From NCBI GenBank assembly GCA_963780895.1, contig CAWAEG010000006.1:310001-374000 (forward strand): a stretch of 64,000 bases of DNA. The letters run 5' to 3'. Made by a program: the position numbers and the translations under genes. Shown in pieces: positions 1-7,819 of this stretch. The stretch comes from DASQFI01 sp963780895 (GTDB taxonomy: Bacteria; Acidobacteriota; Vicinamibacteria; Vicinamibacterales; SCN-69-37). The notes below the pieces were generated by a model. The model was not told the DNA's origin. It ran no database searches and worked only from the letters and a program-made list of their open reading frames with translations. Position 1 is the stretch's first letter. Every line of letters starts with the position of its first letter.

Positions 1-311
1 CGCTTTTGCTCGTCCGAGCCGTGGCGAAGCAGCGTGCCCATCGTGTACATCTGCGCGTGGCACGCGCCGGAGTTCGCGCCGGCCCGGTTGATTTCCTCGA
101 GGATGACCGACGCTTCCGAAACCCCGAGCCCCGATCCGCCGAACTCTTCGGGAATCAACGCCGCGAGGTAGCCGGCGCGCGTCAGCGCCTGGACGAAGGC
201 CTCGGGGTATTCACGACGCGTGTCGAGATCGCGCCAGTACGCGTCAGGGAAGGTCTTGCAGAGGTCGCGCACGCCGGCGCGCAGGTCCTGATGAGCATCG
301 ATCCCCGGCAA
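1..311 (-). CDS. Acyl-CoA dehydrogenase, N-terminal part (cut by window edge)
   Basis: Reading the minus strand from 311 gives an uninterrupted frame to the window edge that matches the all-alpha N-terminal domain of acyl-CoA dehydrogenases: a motif IPEEFGGSG near residue 50, then EINRAGANSGACHAQ and TMGTLLRHGSDEQK. The family oxidises acyl-CoA thioesters to enoyl-CoA using FAD; the substrate cannot be read from this part, and the FAD and catalytic-base regions lie outside the window. I chose TTG at 311 because GGAGGT sits just upstream (short 3-base spacing) and no better start is in frame. The gene is divergent from the ThDP enzyme at 402, so the two probably share a control region and may belong to one catabolic locus. 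The family call is firm; start and substrate are open. Confidence 0.85.
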   Translation of the reverse strand, partial: MPGIDAHQDLRAGVRDLCKTFPDAYWRDLDTRREYPEAFVQALTRAGYLAALIPEEFGGSGLGVSEASVILEEINRAGANSGACHAQMYTMGTLLRHGSDEQK

Positions 312-401
312 AGTACCTCCGGCGGCGCGACCTCGGGAGCACGAGCGATCCGTGCGGCCACGCGCGAGGTGGCGATCATATCGGAGTACGATGGCGCCCC
401 C

Positions 402-2033
402 ATGGCGTCGCTCGCCGATGTCGTCGTCCGGCGTCTGACGGATGCCGGCGTCCGGACGCTGTTCGGCGTGCCTGGCGGCGGTAGCAGTCTCGATCTGATC
501 GACGCGGCCCGGCGGGCGGGACTGCCGTTCGTTCTCACGGCCACCGAAACCGCGGCCGCGATCGCGGCCCTTGCCCAGTCCGAAATCACCGGCCGTCCCG
601 GGGCGTGCCTGACGGCGCTTGGGCCAGGAGCGTCTTCGGTGGCGAATGGCGTGGCGTGCGCGCACCTCGATCGCGCCCCGCTGATCGTGTTCACCGATAG
701 CCTTCCGGGGGCGAGTCAAAACAGGTTCGAGCACCAGCGCCTGACCTTGAACGCGCTGTTCCAGCCGATCGCGAAGAGTTCCAGCCGGTTCGAGACGGCC
801 ACGGCGCTCTCGACGCTCGATCGCTCGTTGAAAACGGCAGAAGCCGGTTGCCCTGGCCCGGTCCATCTCGAGTGGCCATCGGATGTGACGACCGCTGCGG
901 GAGCGACCGACGGCTACCCCGTACCCGCGGGCGACAGCGACACCGGCGCAGTCGCTCGCCAAGAGCACATCGTTGCCGGAAGCGGGTCCCGGGACCTCGA
1001 GCCACTCCTCCGGGATGCGCGCAGACCTCTGGTCATTGCCGGGCTGGGCGCTCGGCGCGTCGAGGATGCCGTCGCGATCCGCTCCCTCTGTGAACGGCGC
1101 GGCATTCCGGCGATGGTGACCTACAAGGCGAAGGGCGTCGTGCCCGACAGCCATCCGCTGTTTGCCGGGGTGTTCACGAACGCCGCCATCGAGCAGCCGC
1201 TCCTCCGCGAGTCCGATCTCGTGCTCGGCGTCGGACTCGATCCCGTGGAACTGCTTCCGCGTCCGTGGACGGTTTCTGCGCCGGTCGTGTACTGCGGGCG
1301 CTGGCCGGTGGCGGACGATCACGTGCCGTTTGCCCTTCAGCTGATCGCGGAGATCGCAGCCGCACTCGACGAGCTCGAGCGGTCGATGTCCCCGTCGGAC
1401 TGGTCGCGCGAAGAGGTCCACGAGCACGCTGCTCGGCAGCGACGGCTCGCATCGGTGCCTGCGCCCGGCCTGAGCGCCCAGCGTGTGATTGAGATCGCCG
1501 CGCGCCGGCTCGCTGCCACGTGCCGTGTCACCGTGGACGCGGGCGCCCACATGTTTCCGGCCACGATGTTCTGGCCGGTCGGCGCGCCCGGTGAGATGCT
1601 GATCTCGAACGGCCTCTCGACCATGGGGTTTGCGTTGCCGGCGGCCATCGGCGCATCGCTCCTCGACGGGGATCGGCCGGTCGTGGCTCTCACGGGCGAC
1701 GGCGGCCTGCTCATGTGCGCCGGCGAGCTGCTCACGGCGGCGCGCGAACGCCTGAGAATCATCGTGATCGTCTTCGACGACGCGTCGCTGAGCCTCATCG
1801 AGATCAAGCAGCAGGCGAAACGTTTTGGTCCGGCCGGCGTGGCGCTGGCGCCCATCGACTGGCCGGCGCTCGCGCGAAGCCTGGGTGTGACCGCATTCGG
1901 CGCCGGCACCGAATCCGAGCTCGAACACGCGATCGACGGCGCGCTCATGTGCGAAGGGCCTTCTCTGATTGCCGCGCGGATCGATCGAACGAACTATGCC
2001 GAGACGGTCCGGGCGATTCGAGGACAGATATGA
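402..2033 (+). CDS. ThDP-dependent 2-oxoacid decarboxylase/acetolactate synthase-like enzyme
   Basis: A 543-residue protein with the full three-domain layout of the acetolactate synthase/benzoylformate decarboxylase superfamily. The N-terminal Pyr domain starts with a LADVVVRRL helix and a FGVPGGGS turn and carries the catalytic glutamate E49 (TATETAAA). A central domain contains LVLGVGLDP. The C-terminal ThDP domain has GDGG at 432-435 followed by VFDDASLSL, the metal-diphosphate site. E49 argues against glyoxylate carboligase, which lacks this glutamate. No small regulatory subunit gene is nearby, which argues against biosynthetic IlvB. The open frame extends upstream to base 6, but that part overlaps the divergent dehydrogenase and has no family similarity, so ATG 402 is preferred. 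Neighbours are aldehyde dehydrogenases, which suggests decarboxylation of a 2-oxoacid to an aldehyde; the substrate is unknown. Confidence 0.85.
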   Translation: MASLADVVVRRLTDAGVRTLFGVPGGGSSLDLIDAARRAGLPFVLTATETAAAIAALAQSEITGRPGACLTALGPGASSVANGVACAHLDRAPLIVFTDSLPGASQNRFEHQRLTLNALFQPIAKSSSRFETATALSTLDRSLKTAEAGCPGPVHLEWPSDVTTAAGATDGYPVPAGDSDTGAVARQEHIVAGSGSRDLEPLLRDARRPLVIAGLGARRVEDAVAIRSLCERRGIPAMVTYKAKGVVPDSHPLFAGVFTNAAIEQPLLRESDLVLGVGLDPVELLPRPWTVSAPVVYCGRWPVADDHVPFALQLIAEIAAALDELERSMSPSDWSREEVHEHAARQRRLASVPAPGLSAQRVIEIAARRLAATCRVTVDAGAHMFPATMFWPVGAPGEMLISNGLSTMGFALPAAIGASLLDGDRPVVALTGDGGLLMCAGELLTAARERLRIIVIVFDDASLSLIEIKQQAKRFGPAGVALAPIDWPALARSLGVTAFGAGTESELEHAIDGALMCEGPSLIAARIDRTNYAETVRAIRGQI

Positions 2034-2040
2034 AGAAGAA

Positions 2041-2108
2041 TCGCGCTATCGGGTTATCGCTCGATCGCGCGACAGCTCGATAGCGCGATGTCACTGTCTC
2101 TGGAGACA
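2041..2108 (+). promoter_or_regulatory. Two stem-loops in the leader of the aldehyde dehydrogenase, one enclosing its ribosome site
   Basis: The 77-base gap between the ThDP enzyme and the aldehyde dehydrogenase holds an 11-bp inverted repeat, TCGCGCTATCG at 2041-2051 and its complement at 2078-2088. A second palindrome, TGTCTCTGGAGACA at 2095-2108, has a right arm containing the GGAG ribosome site of the ATG at 2111. Folding of the second stem would mask that site. This suggests attenuation or translational control inside the operon, but it is read only from complementarity. Confidence 0.4.
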
Positions 2109-2110
2109 CC

Positions 2111-3550
2111 ATGCCTGAATCCCTGATTCTGAACGGCGAGCGCACGCCATCGTCCGACGGCCAGACCTTCGAGGTCTACGATCCATCGTCGGGCGACATT
2201 CTGGCGTCGGTGGCCAAGGCGACGAAAGCGGACGTCGATCGCGCGGTGGCGTCAGCGCATGCCGCGCTCGAGTCGAAGGCGTGGGGCGGGATGGTGCCCG
2301 CCGAGCGCGGACGGATCATGCAGCGCATGGCGCAGACGCTTCGTGACCGCGTCGAGGAGCTGGCCACGCTCGAAAGCCGGGACAACGGCAAGCCGCTGCG
2401 CCAGGCGCGGACCGACGTGCAGGTGGCCGCGCGCTACTTCGAGTTCTTCGCGGGCATCGCCGACAAGATCATGGGCAACACGATCCCGCTCGGGCCCGGA
2501 TTTCTGGACTTCACGATTCGCGAGCCCATCGGCGTTTCCGCCCAGATCGTGCCGTGGAACTATCCGATCCAGATCGGCGCCCGCGGGGTTGCGCCGGCGC
2601 TGGCGGCCGGCTGCGCGGTGGTGCTCAAGCCGTCCAGCGAAGCGCCCATGACCGCGCTCCGGCTGGGCGAGATTGCCCTCGCCTGCGGGCTGCCGCCCGG
2701 TGTCCTGAACGTCGTGCCCGGTACGGGCGCCGAAGCGGGCACGGCGCTCGCCAGTCATCCGGACATCAATCAGTTGACGTTCACCGGCTCGGTGGAGGTG
2801 GGCGTGCAGGTGGCGAAGATGGCGGCCGAAAACGTCGTGCCGGTCGTCATGGAGCTCGGCGGCAAGTCGCCGAACATCGTATTCGCGGATGCCGATCTCG
2901 ATCTCGCGGCGCAGGGCGTCGCGAACGCGATCTTCCAGAACGCCGGCCAGACGTGCTCCGCCGGATCGCGGCTGCTGGTCGAGCGCAGCGCTCATGACGC
3001 CTTCGTGGAACGGCTGGCTCAGCGCGCCAGGACGATGCGCATCGGACCGGGCGTGAGCGACCCCGACATGGGGCCCATCATTTCGAAGCGGCAGCTCGAG
3101 ACGATCGAGCGATATGTCAACATCGGCAAAGAGGAAGGGGCGGGCATCGCCGCCGGCGGTCAGCGTCCCGCCGATCCGTCGCTCGGCCACGGGTTCTATT
3201 TCCAGCCGACCCTGCTCGACCGCGTTTCGCCTGACATGCGCGTCGCGCAGGAAGAGATCTTCGGACCCGTCCTCGCGATCCTGACGTTCAACGACGTCGA
3301 AGAAGCTGCCCGGCTCGCCAATCGCAGCCAGTACGGCCTGGTCGCCGGCATCTGGACCCGCGACATCAACAAGGCGATGGCGCTCGCCTCGTCCATCAAA
3401 TCCGGCCAGGTGTACATCAACACATATGGTGCCGGCGGCGGCGTCGAGCTTCCGTTCGGCGGGTACAAGAAAAGTGGATACGGCCGCGAGAAGGGGCTGG
3501 AATCGCTGACGAGCTACACGCAGGTGAAGAACGTGTGCATCAAGTGGTGA
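2111..3550 (+). CDS. NAD(P)-dependent aldehyde dehydrogenase
   Basis: 479 residues, the normal length for the aldehyde dehydrogenase superfamily. The PWNYP motif precedes the cofactor domain, FTGSVEVG is the nucleotide-binding turn, E248 lies in MELGGKSP, and the catalytic cysteine C282 lies in NAGQTCSAGSR. EEIFGPVL and PFGGYKKSGYGRE near the C-terminus are typical of the betaine-aldehyde/broad-specificity group. It would oxidise an aldehyde to the acid, plausibly the product of the ThDP enzyme 77 bases upstream. GGAG lies 6 bases before the ATG. It is followed after 34 bases by the beta-hydroxyacid dehydrogenase, so the genes look co-transcribed. The substrate cannot be assigned from sequence. 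Confidence 0.9.
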   Translation: MPESLILNGERTPSSDGQTFEVYDPSSGDILASVAKATKADVDRAVASAHAALESKAWGGMVPAERGRIMQRMAQTLRDRVEELATLESRDNGKPLRQARTDVQVAARYFEFFAGIADKIMGNTIPLGPGFLDFTIREPIGVSAQIVPWNYPIQIGARGVAPALAAGCAVVLKPSSEAPMTALRLGEIALACGLPPGVLNVVPGTGAEAGTALASHPDINQLTFTGSVEVGVQVAKMAAENVVPVVMELGGKSPNIVFADADLDLAAQGVANAIFQNAGQTCSAGSRLLVERSAHDAFVERLAQRARTMRIGPGVSDPDMGPIISKRQLETIERYVNIGKEEGAGIAAGGQRPADPSLGHGFYFQPTLLDRVSPDMRVAQEEIFGPVLAILTFNDVEEAARLANRSQYGLVAGIWTRDINKAMALASSIKSGQVYINTYGAGGGVELPFGGYKKSGYGREKGLESLTSYTQVKNVCIKW

Positions 3551-3584
3551 CCCGAAGACAGAAAGGCTGACGGGAGCTTTTCAG

Positions 3585-4475
3585 ATGACCCTAGGTTTTA
3601 TTGGACTCGGCAACATGGGCCGTCCCATGGCCTCGAATCTCTGCCGCAAGGGATTCCCGCTCGTCGTGCACGATATCAATCAGGAGCCGGTCCGCGCGCT
3701 CGAGCAGCTCGGCGCGCGTGCGGCTCGCGACGTTGGCGAGCTGGCCGCGTCGAGCGACGTCGTGTTTACGATGCTGCCTGATTCGGCGGCCGTTGAGACC
3801 GTCATCGCGGCGCCCGACGGCGTGCTCGCCAATGGGCGCGCGGGCCAGACCATCGTCGACATGAGCACGATCGATCCGCTCGTGACGGACCGGCTCGCGT
3901 CGGCCGCGGCCGCAGCCGGCCGGGCGTTCGCGGACGCACCGGTCGGCCGTCTCGCGAGTCACGCCGAACGTGGCGAGTCGCTCTTCATGGTCGGCGCAAG
4001 CGCTGAGACGTTTGCGCTCATCAAGCCCATGCTCGACGCGATGGGGACGACCGTTCATCATTGCGGCGCCGTCGGCACCGGCATGCGCACCAAGATCGTG
4101 AACAATTACCTCGCGATCATTTCCTGTCAGCTCAACGCCGAAGCGGTCGCCCTGTCGCAGCGGTTCGGGCTGTCACTGGCCAAGACGCTGGACGTGATCC
4201 ACGGCACCACCGCGACCAACGGCCAGCTCAAGCTCGCCTGGCCGGCGAAGGTCCTCAAGGGGGACATCGAACCAGGGTTTACGATCGATCTCGCGCACAA
4301 GGATCTGACGCTCATCGTGCAGGCGGGCAACGCCGCGAAAGTGCCGATGCCGATCGCCGCCGCCGCGCGGGAAGCCTTCAACGCCGCCCGCGCGCAGGGC
4401 TATGGCGCGAAGGATTTCTCGGCCATGGTGGATGTGCTCTGCGAGCTCGCGGGAATCGCCAAGCCACGGCTGTAA
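3585..4475 (+). CDS. Beta-hydroxyacid dehydrogenase, YihU-like
   Basis: 296 residues of the 3-hydroxyisobutyrate/tartronate-semialdehyde reductase superfamily. The Rossmann motif GFIGLGNMG is at the N-terminus, and the catalytic lysine K170 lies in RTKIVNNY. The substrate loop reads DAPVGR (R122) instead of the usual DAPVSGG. From memory, that loop, the NNY segment and the C-terminal DLAHKDL and VPMPIAAAAREA stretches match E. coli sulfolactaldehyde reductase YihU closely and almost in register. In YihU an Arg, an Asn and a Ser bind the sulfonate; here the first two (R122, N173) are kept and the third is alanine (A177). The family call is firm, but a sulfolactaldehyde substrate is only a hypothesis. 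GGGAG precedes the ATG, and the gene ends in a stem-loop. Confidence 0.87.
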   Translation: MTLGFIGLGNMGRPMASNLCRKGFPLVVHDINQEPVRALEQLGARAARDVGELAASSDVVFTMLPDSAAVETVIAAPDGVLANGRAGQTIVDMSTIDPLVTDRLASAAAAAGRAFADAPVGRLASHAERGESLFMVGASAETFALIKPMLDAMGTTVHHCGAVGTGMRTKIVNNYLAIISCQLNAEAVALSQRFGLSLAKTLDVIHGTTATNGQLKLAWPAKVLKGDIEPGFTIDLAHKDLTLIVQAGNAAKVPMPIAAAAREAFNAARAQGYGAKDFSAMVDVLCELAGIAKPRL

Positions 4476-4500
4476 GACCTCGGGTTTGCCCGAGGTCTTT
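4474..4500 (+). terminator. Stem-loop terminator, GACCTCGGGTTT family
   Basis: An 11-bp stem, AAGACCTCGGG at 4474-4484 and CCCGAGGTCTT at 4489-4499, closes a four-base loop and is followed by a short T run. The TAA stop of the dehydrogenase overlaps the base of the stem. The same stem sequence recurs at 16843-16893 and 38820-38874. It could end the first part of the operon or only slow polymerase, since the next gene on the same strand starts 17 bases later. Confidence 0.6.
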
Positions 4501-4517
4501 GTCAGTAGGATTAAGAG

Positions 4518-5957
4518 ATGACGACAGCTTTCGCGAATCTCATCGACGGCCGGCCGATTGACTCGACGGACCGGTCCACCGACATCAACCCTTCGAACCT
4601 CGGCGACGTGGTCGGCGAGTTCGCGCGCGCGAGCACCAGGGACGTCGAAACCGCCATCGCCGCGGCGCGGACGGCATTCCCCAAGTGGTCGAGAACATCG
4701 CCGCAGGAGCGGTTCGACATCCTCGATCGCGCGGGCACCGAAATCCTGGCGCGCAAGGACGAACTGGGACGGCTGCTGTCACGCGAGCAGGGCAAGCCGC
4801 TGGCCGACGGCATCGGCGAGGCGGCGCGCGCCGGGGCGATCTTCAAGTTCTTCGCCGGAGAAGCGGTGCGCCTCACCGGTGAGAAGGTCGAGTCCGTCCG
4901 GCCGGGCATTGAAGTGGAAGTCACCCGCGAGCCCCTCGGCGTCGTCGCCGCGATCACGCCATGGAATTTTCCGCTCGCGATCCCGGCGTGGAAGATCGCG
5001 CCCGCGCTGGCGTTCGGCAACTGCGTCGTCTTCAAGCCGGCCGAGCTCGTGCCCGCATCCCCGTGGACGCTCGTGGACATCGTGCAGCGCGCCGGCCTGC
5101 CGCCGGGCGTGTTGAACCTGGTCATGGGGCCCGGGTCGCGGCTCGGCGCGGCGCTCGCCGCGTCGCCCGACGTGGACGCCGTGACCTTCACCGGTTCGCA
5201 GGACGTCGGACCCTCGGTGGCCGCCGCGGCGGTGAAAACCGGAGCGCGCGTCCAGCTCGAAATGGGAGGCAAGAACCCGCTCATCGTGCTCGATGACGCC
5301 GATTTGCCGACGGCCGTCTCCGTGGCGGTCAACGGCGCGTTCTTTCAGGCAGGGCAGCGCTGCACCGCGTCCAGCCGGCTGATCGTCACCGAAGGCATTC
5401 ACGACCGCTTCATCGCCGCGATGATCGACCGCATGAAGAAGCTCGTCGTCGACGACGCGCTCAAGCCGGGCACGGAAATCGGACCCGTCGTGGACGATCG
5501 GCAGCTCTCGAAGAACCTCGAGTACATCGACGTCGGCCGCCGCGAAGGTGCGCGCCTGGCGCACGGCGGCGATCGCCTGCGCCGTGAGACGGACGGCTAC
5601 TACATGGCGCCCGCGATCTTCACGGAGAGCAAGCCCGACATGCGGATCAACCGGGAGGAAATCTTTGGCCCGGTTGCCGCCGTGATCAAGGTCCGCGACT
5701 ACGACGAGGCGCTCGCCGTCGCCAACGACACGCCCTACGGCTTGTCGGCCGGCATCGTCACGACCTCGCTCAAGCATGCGAGCCACTTCAAGCGCAATTC
5801 CGCGAGCGGACTGGTGATGGTCAACCTGCCAACGGCCGGCCTCGACTACCACGTGCCCTTCGGCGGGCGAAAGAAATCGAGCTACGGGCCGAGAGAACAA
5901 GGCACGTACGCGAAGGAGTTCTACACCATCGTCAAGACCGCATACATGTCGAGCTGA
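4518..5957 (+). CDS. Aldehyde dehydrogenase, 2-oxoglutarate-semialdehyde dehydrogenase-like
   Basis: 479 residues with all aldehyde dehydrogenase landmarks: TPWNFPLAIPAWK, FTGSQDVG, E248 in LEMGGKNP, catalytic C282 in QAGQRCTASSR, and EEIFGPVAAV. The C-terminal PFGGRKKSSYGPREQG resembles the 2-oxoglutarate-semialdehyde (2,5-dioxovalerate) dehydrogenases that end pentose and sugar-acid oxidation; this is similarity by eye, not proof. It is a clear paralogue of the enzyme at 2111, with the catalytic residues at identical positions. It lies 42 bases past the reductase, beyond a stem-loop, and is the last plus-strand gene of the cluster. Confidence 0.88.
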   Translation: MTTAFANLIDGRPIDSTDRSTDINPSNLGDVVGEFARASTRDVETAIAAARTAFPKWSRTSPQERFDILDRAGTEILARKDELGRLLSREQGKPLADGIGEAARAGAIFKFFAGEAVRLTGEKVESVRPGIEVEVTREPLGVVAAITPWNFPLAIPAWKIAPALAFGNCVVFKPAELVPASPWTLVDIVQRAGLPPGVLNLVMGPGSRLGAALAASPDVDAVTFTGSQDVGPSVAAAAVKTGARVQLEMGGKNPLIVLDDADLPTAVSVAVNGAFFQAGQRCTASSRLIVTEGIHDRFIAAMIDRMKKLVVDDALKPGTEIGPVVDDRQLSKNLEYIDVGRREGARLAHGGDRLRRETDGYYMAPAIFTESKPDMRINREEIFGPVAAVIKVRDYDEALAVANDTPYGLSAGIVTTSLKHASHFKRNSASGLVMVNLPTAGLDYHVPFGGRKKSSYGPREQGTYAKEFYTIVKTAYMSS

Positions 5958-6114
5958 AGCGGCTTCCGTTAGGCTCTCATAGAGACGTGCACGGAAAGGG
6001 GGACGGGTCTCGCTTGCGCGAGCAAGACCCGTCCCCCTTCTCTGCACGTCTCCATGCCAGCCTAACGGAAACCGCTGAGCCGTTTCCATCCGCTACAGAC
6101 AAATGGAAACGGCT
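5958..6114. repeat. Long imperfect palindrome (119 bp) followed by a second hairpin
   Basis: Outer arms at 5958-5975 (AGCGGCTTCCGTTAGGCT) and 6059-6076 pair over 17 of 18 bases. Inner arms GAGACGTGCA (5982-5991) and its complement (6043-6052), then AAGGGGGACGGGTCT against 6025-6039, continue the fold. A separate stem pairs GAGCCGTTTCCAT (6077-6089) with 6102-6114. The element lies between convergent genes and could act as a two-way terminator. Part of its right arm, CTAACGGAAACCGCT, recurs exactly at 14857. No coding capacity is seen. Confidence 0.6.
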
Positions 6115-6169
6115 CTGAATCGAGAGACCGCTGTCGCTGGAAGGCGAAGCGACACGTATTGTCCGGCAG

Positions 6170-7018
6170 TCAGGATCTGCCGAGCCGCTTCGCCAGCTCG
6201 AGAATCCGCTCGGCCCGGGCCACGACCGGTTTGTCGATCATCTCGTTGCCGAGCCGAAGGACACCGGTCTGTGCCGTCGCGTAGGCGGACACAACACGGT
6301 TGGCGTGCTCGATTTCCGTCTTCGACGGACTGAAGACGTCGTTGACGACGGCGACCTGGCCGGGGTGGATGATCATTTTTCCGCGGAAGCCGAGCGCGCG
6401 GGCGCGAGTGGCGTCACGCTTCAGGCCGTCGGCGTCGGCGACGTCGGTGAACACGGCATCGATCGCATCCGCCCCGGCGGCAGTGGCCGCCAGGACGACC
6501 TGGCTCCGGGCAAAGAGCAACTCCTCGCCGTCCGTCGTCCGCCTCGTGCCGATCTCAGCTGTCAGATCTTCCGCGCCGAACAGGAGCGCCGGGATGTCGG
6601 CCATCACGTCCGCAAGGGCCAGCGCGTTCAGGACGCCGCGGGCGGTTTCGAGCAGCGGGTAGACGCGTGCCGCGCCCATCACCTCGGTCACGAGGCGCAG
6701 TTGCTCGACCGTTTCAGCCTTCGGCAGGACGACGCCGCCGAGGCCTCGGAGCGCGCTCGCGAACGCGAGATCGTCGTTGACCCAACGGCTGCCCACGGGG
6801 TTGATCCGGACCAGCGGCAGCGGCGCCAGATCCGAGGCGGAACGAAAATATCCGCCAATCGCCTGCCGGGCTGCGGTTTTGCCCGAGGCTTCAACGCTGT
6901 CTTCGAGATCGAAGACGACCGCGTCGGCGCCTGATGCGATCGCGCTGGTGAACCGATCTTCGCGCGTGCCAGGCACGAAGAGGATCGATCGCAGCGGCCG
7001 GCTCATGAAACCGGCCAC
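6170..7018 (-). CDS. CitE/HpcH-like CoA-ester lyase
   Basis: A TIM-barrel protein of the citrate lyase beta subunit-like group. RSILFVPGTRED opens the barrel; DLEDSV, VRINPVGS, LLETARGVLNA and LLFGAEDLTAE supply the Arg, Glu and Asp that bind metal and CoA-ester in this family; and the IIHPGQV block is present. Members cleave malyl-, methylmalyl- or citramalyl-CoA, or act on their thioesters; which one applies here is unknown. GTG 7018 has AGGT upstream at fair spacing; ATG 7006 is an equally possible start that loses four residues. It converges on the aldehyde dehydrogenase cluster across a long palindrome, and a role in the same carbon pathway is inferred from position only. Confidence 0.85.
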   Translation of the reverse strand: MAGFMSRPLRSILFVPGTREDRFTSAIASGADAVVFDLEDSVEASGKTAARQAIGGYFRSASDLAPLPLVRINPVGSRWVNDDLAFASALRGLGGVVLPKAETVEQLRLVTEVMGAARVYPLLETARGVLNALALADVMADIPALLFGAEDLTAEIGTRRTTDGEELLFARSQVVLAATAAGADAIDAVFTDVADADGLKRDATRARALGFRGKMIIHPGQVAVVNDVFSPSKTEIEHANRVVSAYATAQTGVLRLGNEMIDKPVVARAERILELAKRLGRS

Positions 7019-7185
7019 ATTCTACCTGCCCGCGGCCACGTCGCCTCATGGCGACAGCCTGCATGCCTGGGAGGACAGCGCCGCGGGCGAACCCCCAAAA
7101 ACACTCGGTGAAATCGCGCTCGAAACTGGCACGCATGTTGGAATCCGATCCGGCATCCGTCGTTCACAGTTGTGGAGGTCCGGTC

Positions 7186-7734
7186 ATGAATTCTCTGAGT
7201 CTTCGGCGCCCCCATCTCGCCGGCATCGCCGCGCTGCTCGGGCTCTGCGCGATCCTGCTCGTCTGGTCGCCGTGGTCGGCGCGCGCCAACACCGCGCTGA
7301 CGACGTCGAATGTCGCGGTCAACTGCGAGCCTCGGCAGCAGGCGCTCGTGCGGCAGACCATTCACAACGGCGAGCTGCAGGTCAACATTCAATGCGTGAA
7401 TGGCGGTGCGCAGCCCGTTGGATACGTTGACGAGTACGGGCGGCCGCTGCCGGCGACCGTGAACGGCATGGTGGCCATGCCGGCCGTCTACACGCAGGAG
7501 CCGCGACTCGTTCCCGCGGTGTATGCGCCGCGGTCGGCTGTCCGGCAGGCGTCCGCGCCTCGTACGCTGAGCTCCCGCTCCAAGCGCTCGTGGCAGAAGA
7601 CCGCGCTCGTCATCGGCGGCTCGGCGGGTGCGGGCGCAGGCGTGGGTGCGCTCATCGGCGGCAAGAAGGGCGCGCTCATCGGCGCCGCGATCGGCGGCGG
7701 AAGTGCGAGTCTGCTGGAGGCGTTGAAGAGATGA
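7186..7734 (+). CDS. Exported protein with C-terminal glycine zipper
   Basis: 182 residues. A hydrophobic N-terminal segment (AGIAALLGLCAILLV) ending near SARA looks like a signal peptide or anchor. The middle contains a VDEYGRPLPATV stretch and is proline- and valine-rich with no family I recognise. The last 50 residues form a glycine zipper (GAGAGVGALIGGKKGALIGA) of the kind found in small inner- or outer-membrane proteins. GGAGGT lies 6 bases before ATG 7186, so this start is well supported. Its stop codon is the first base triplet of the downstream hairpin. Function is unknown. Confidence 0.7.
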   Translation: MNSLSLRRPHLAGIAALLGLCAILLVWSPWSARANTALTTSNVAVNCEPRQQALVRQTIHNGELQVNIQCVNGGAQPVGYVDEYGRPLPATVNGMVAMPAVYTQEPRLVPAVYAPRSAVRQASAPRTLSSRSKRSWQKTALVIGGSAGAGAGVGALIGGKKGALIGAAIGGGSASLLEALKR

Positions 7735-7781
7735 CCTCCGAGGTCATTTTTCGGAAACCGTAAATCGACGTCGGGAGGTCA
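7732..7781. terminator. Palindromic terminator, TGACCTC family
   Basis: TGACCTCCGAGGTCA at 7732-7746 is itself a palindrome and begins with the stop codon of the glycine-zipper gene. It is followed by TTTTTCGGAAACCG and, at 7773-7781, GGGAGGTCA, which can pair back with the start. The same layout is seen at 63063-63115. It sits between two convergent genes and probably terminates both. Confidence 0.6.
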
Positions 7782-7819
7782 TCCCGGCGGCCGCGTCTGG
7801 GAACCGCACAACCCAGTCG

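Noticed and set aside
6..401. Upstream extension of the ThDP enzyme to base 6
   Set aside because: That frame is the complement of a clear acyl-CoA dehydrogenase N-terminus on the other strand, and similarity to ThDP enzymes begins only at 402.
402..2033. Glyoxylate carboligase or biosynthetic acetolactate synthase
   Set aside because: The catalytic glutamate that glyoxylate carboligase lacks is present (E49), and no small regulatory subunit gene adjoins it.
2252..3190. Long minus-strand open frame inside the first aldehyde dehydrogenase
   Set aside because: Long antisense frames are common in GC-rich genes; the product is Arg/His-rich with no domain, while the plus strand encodes a complete enzyme. 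The same applies to 4779-6089 (-), 15049-16359 (+), 39098-40411 (+) and 40408-42147 (+).
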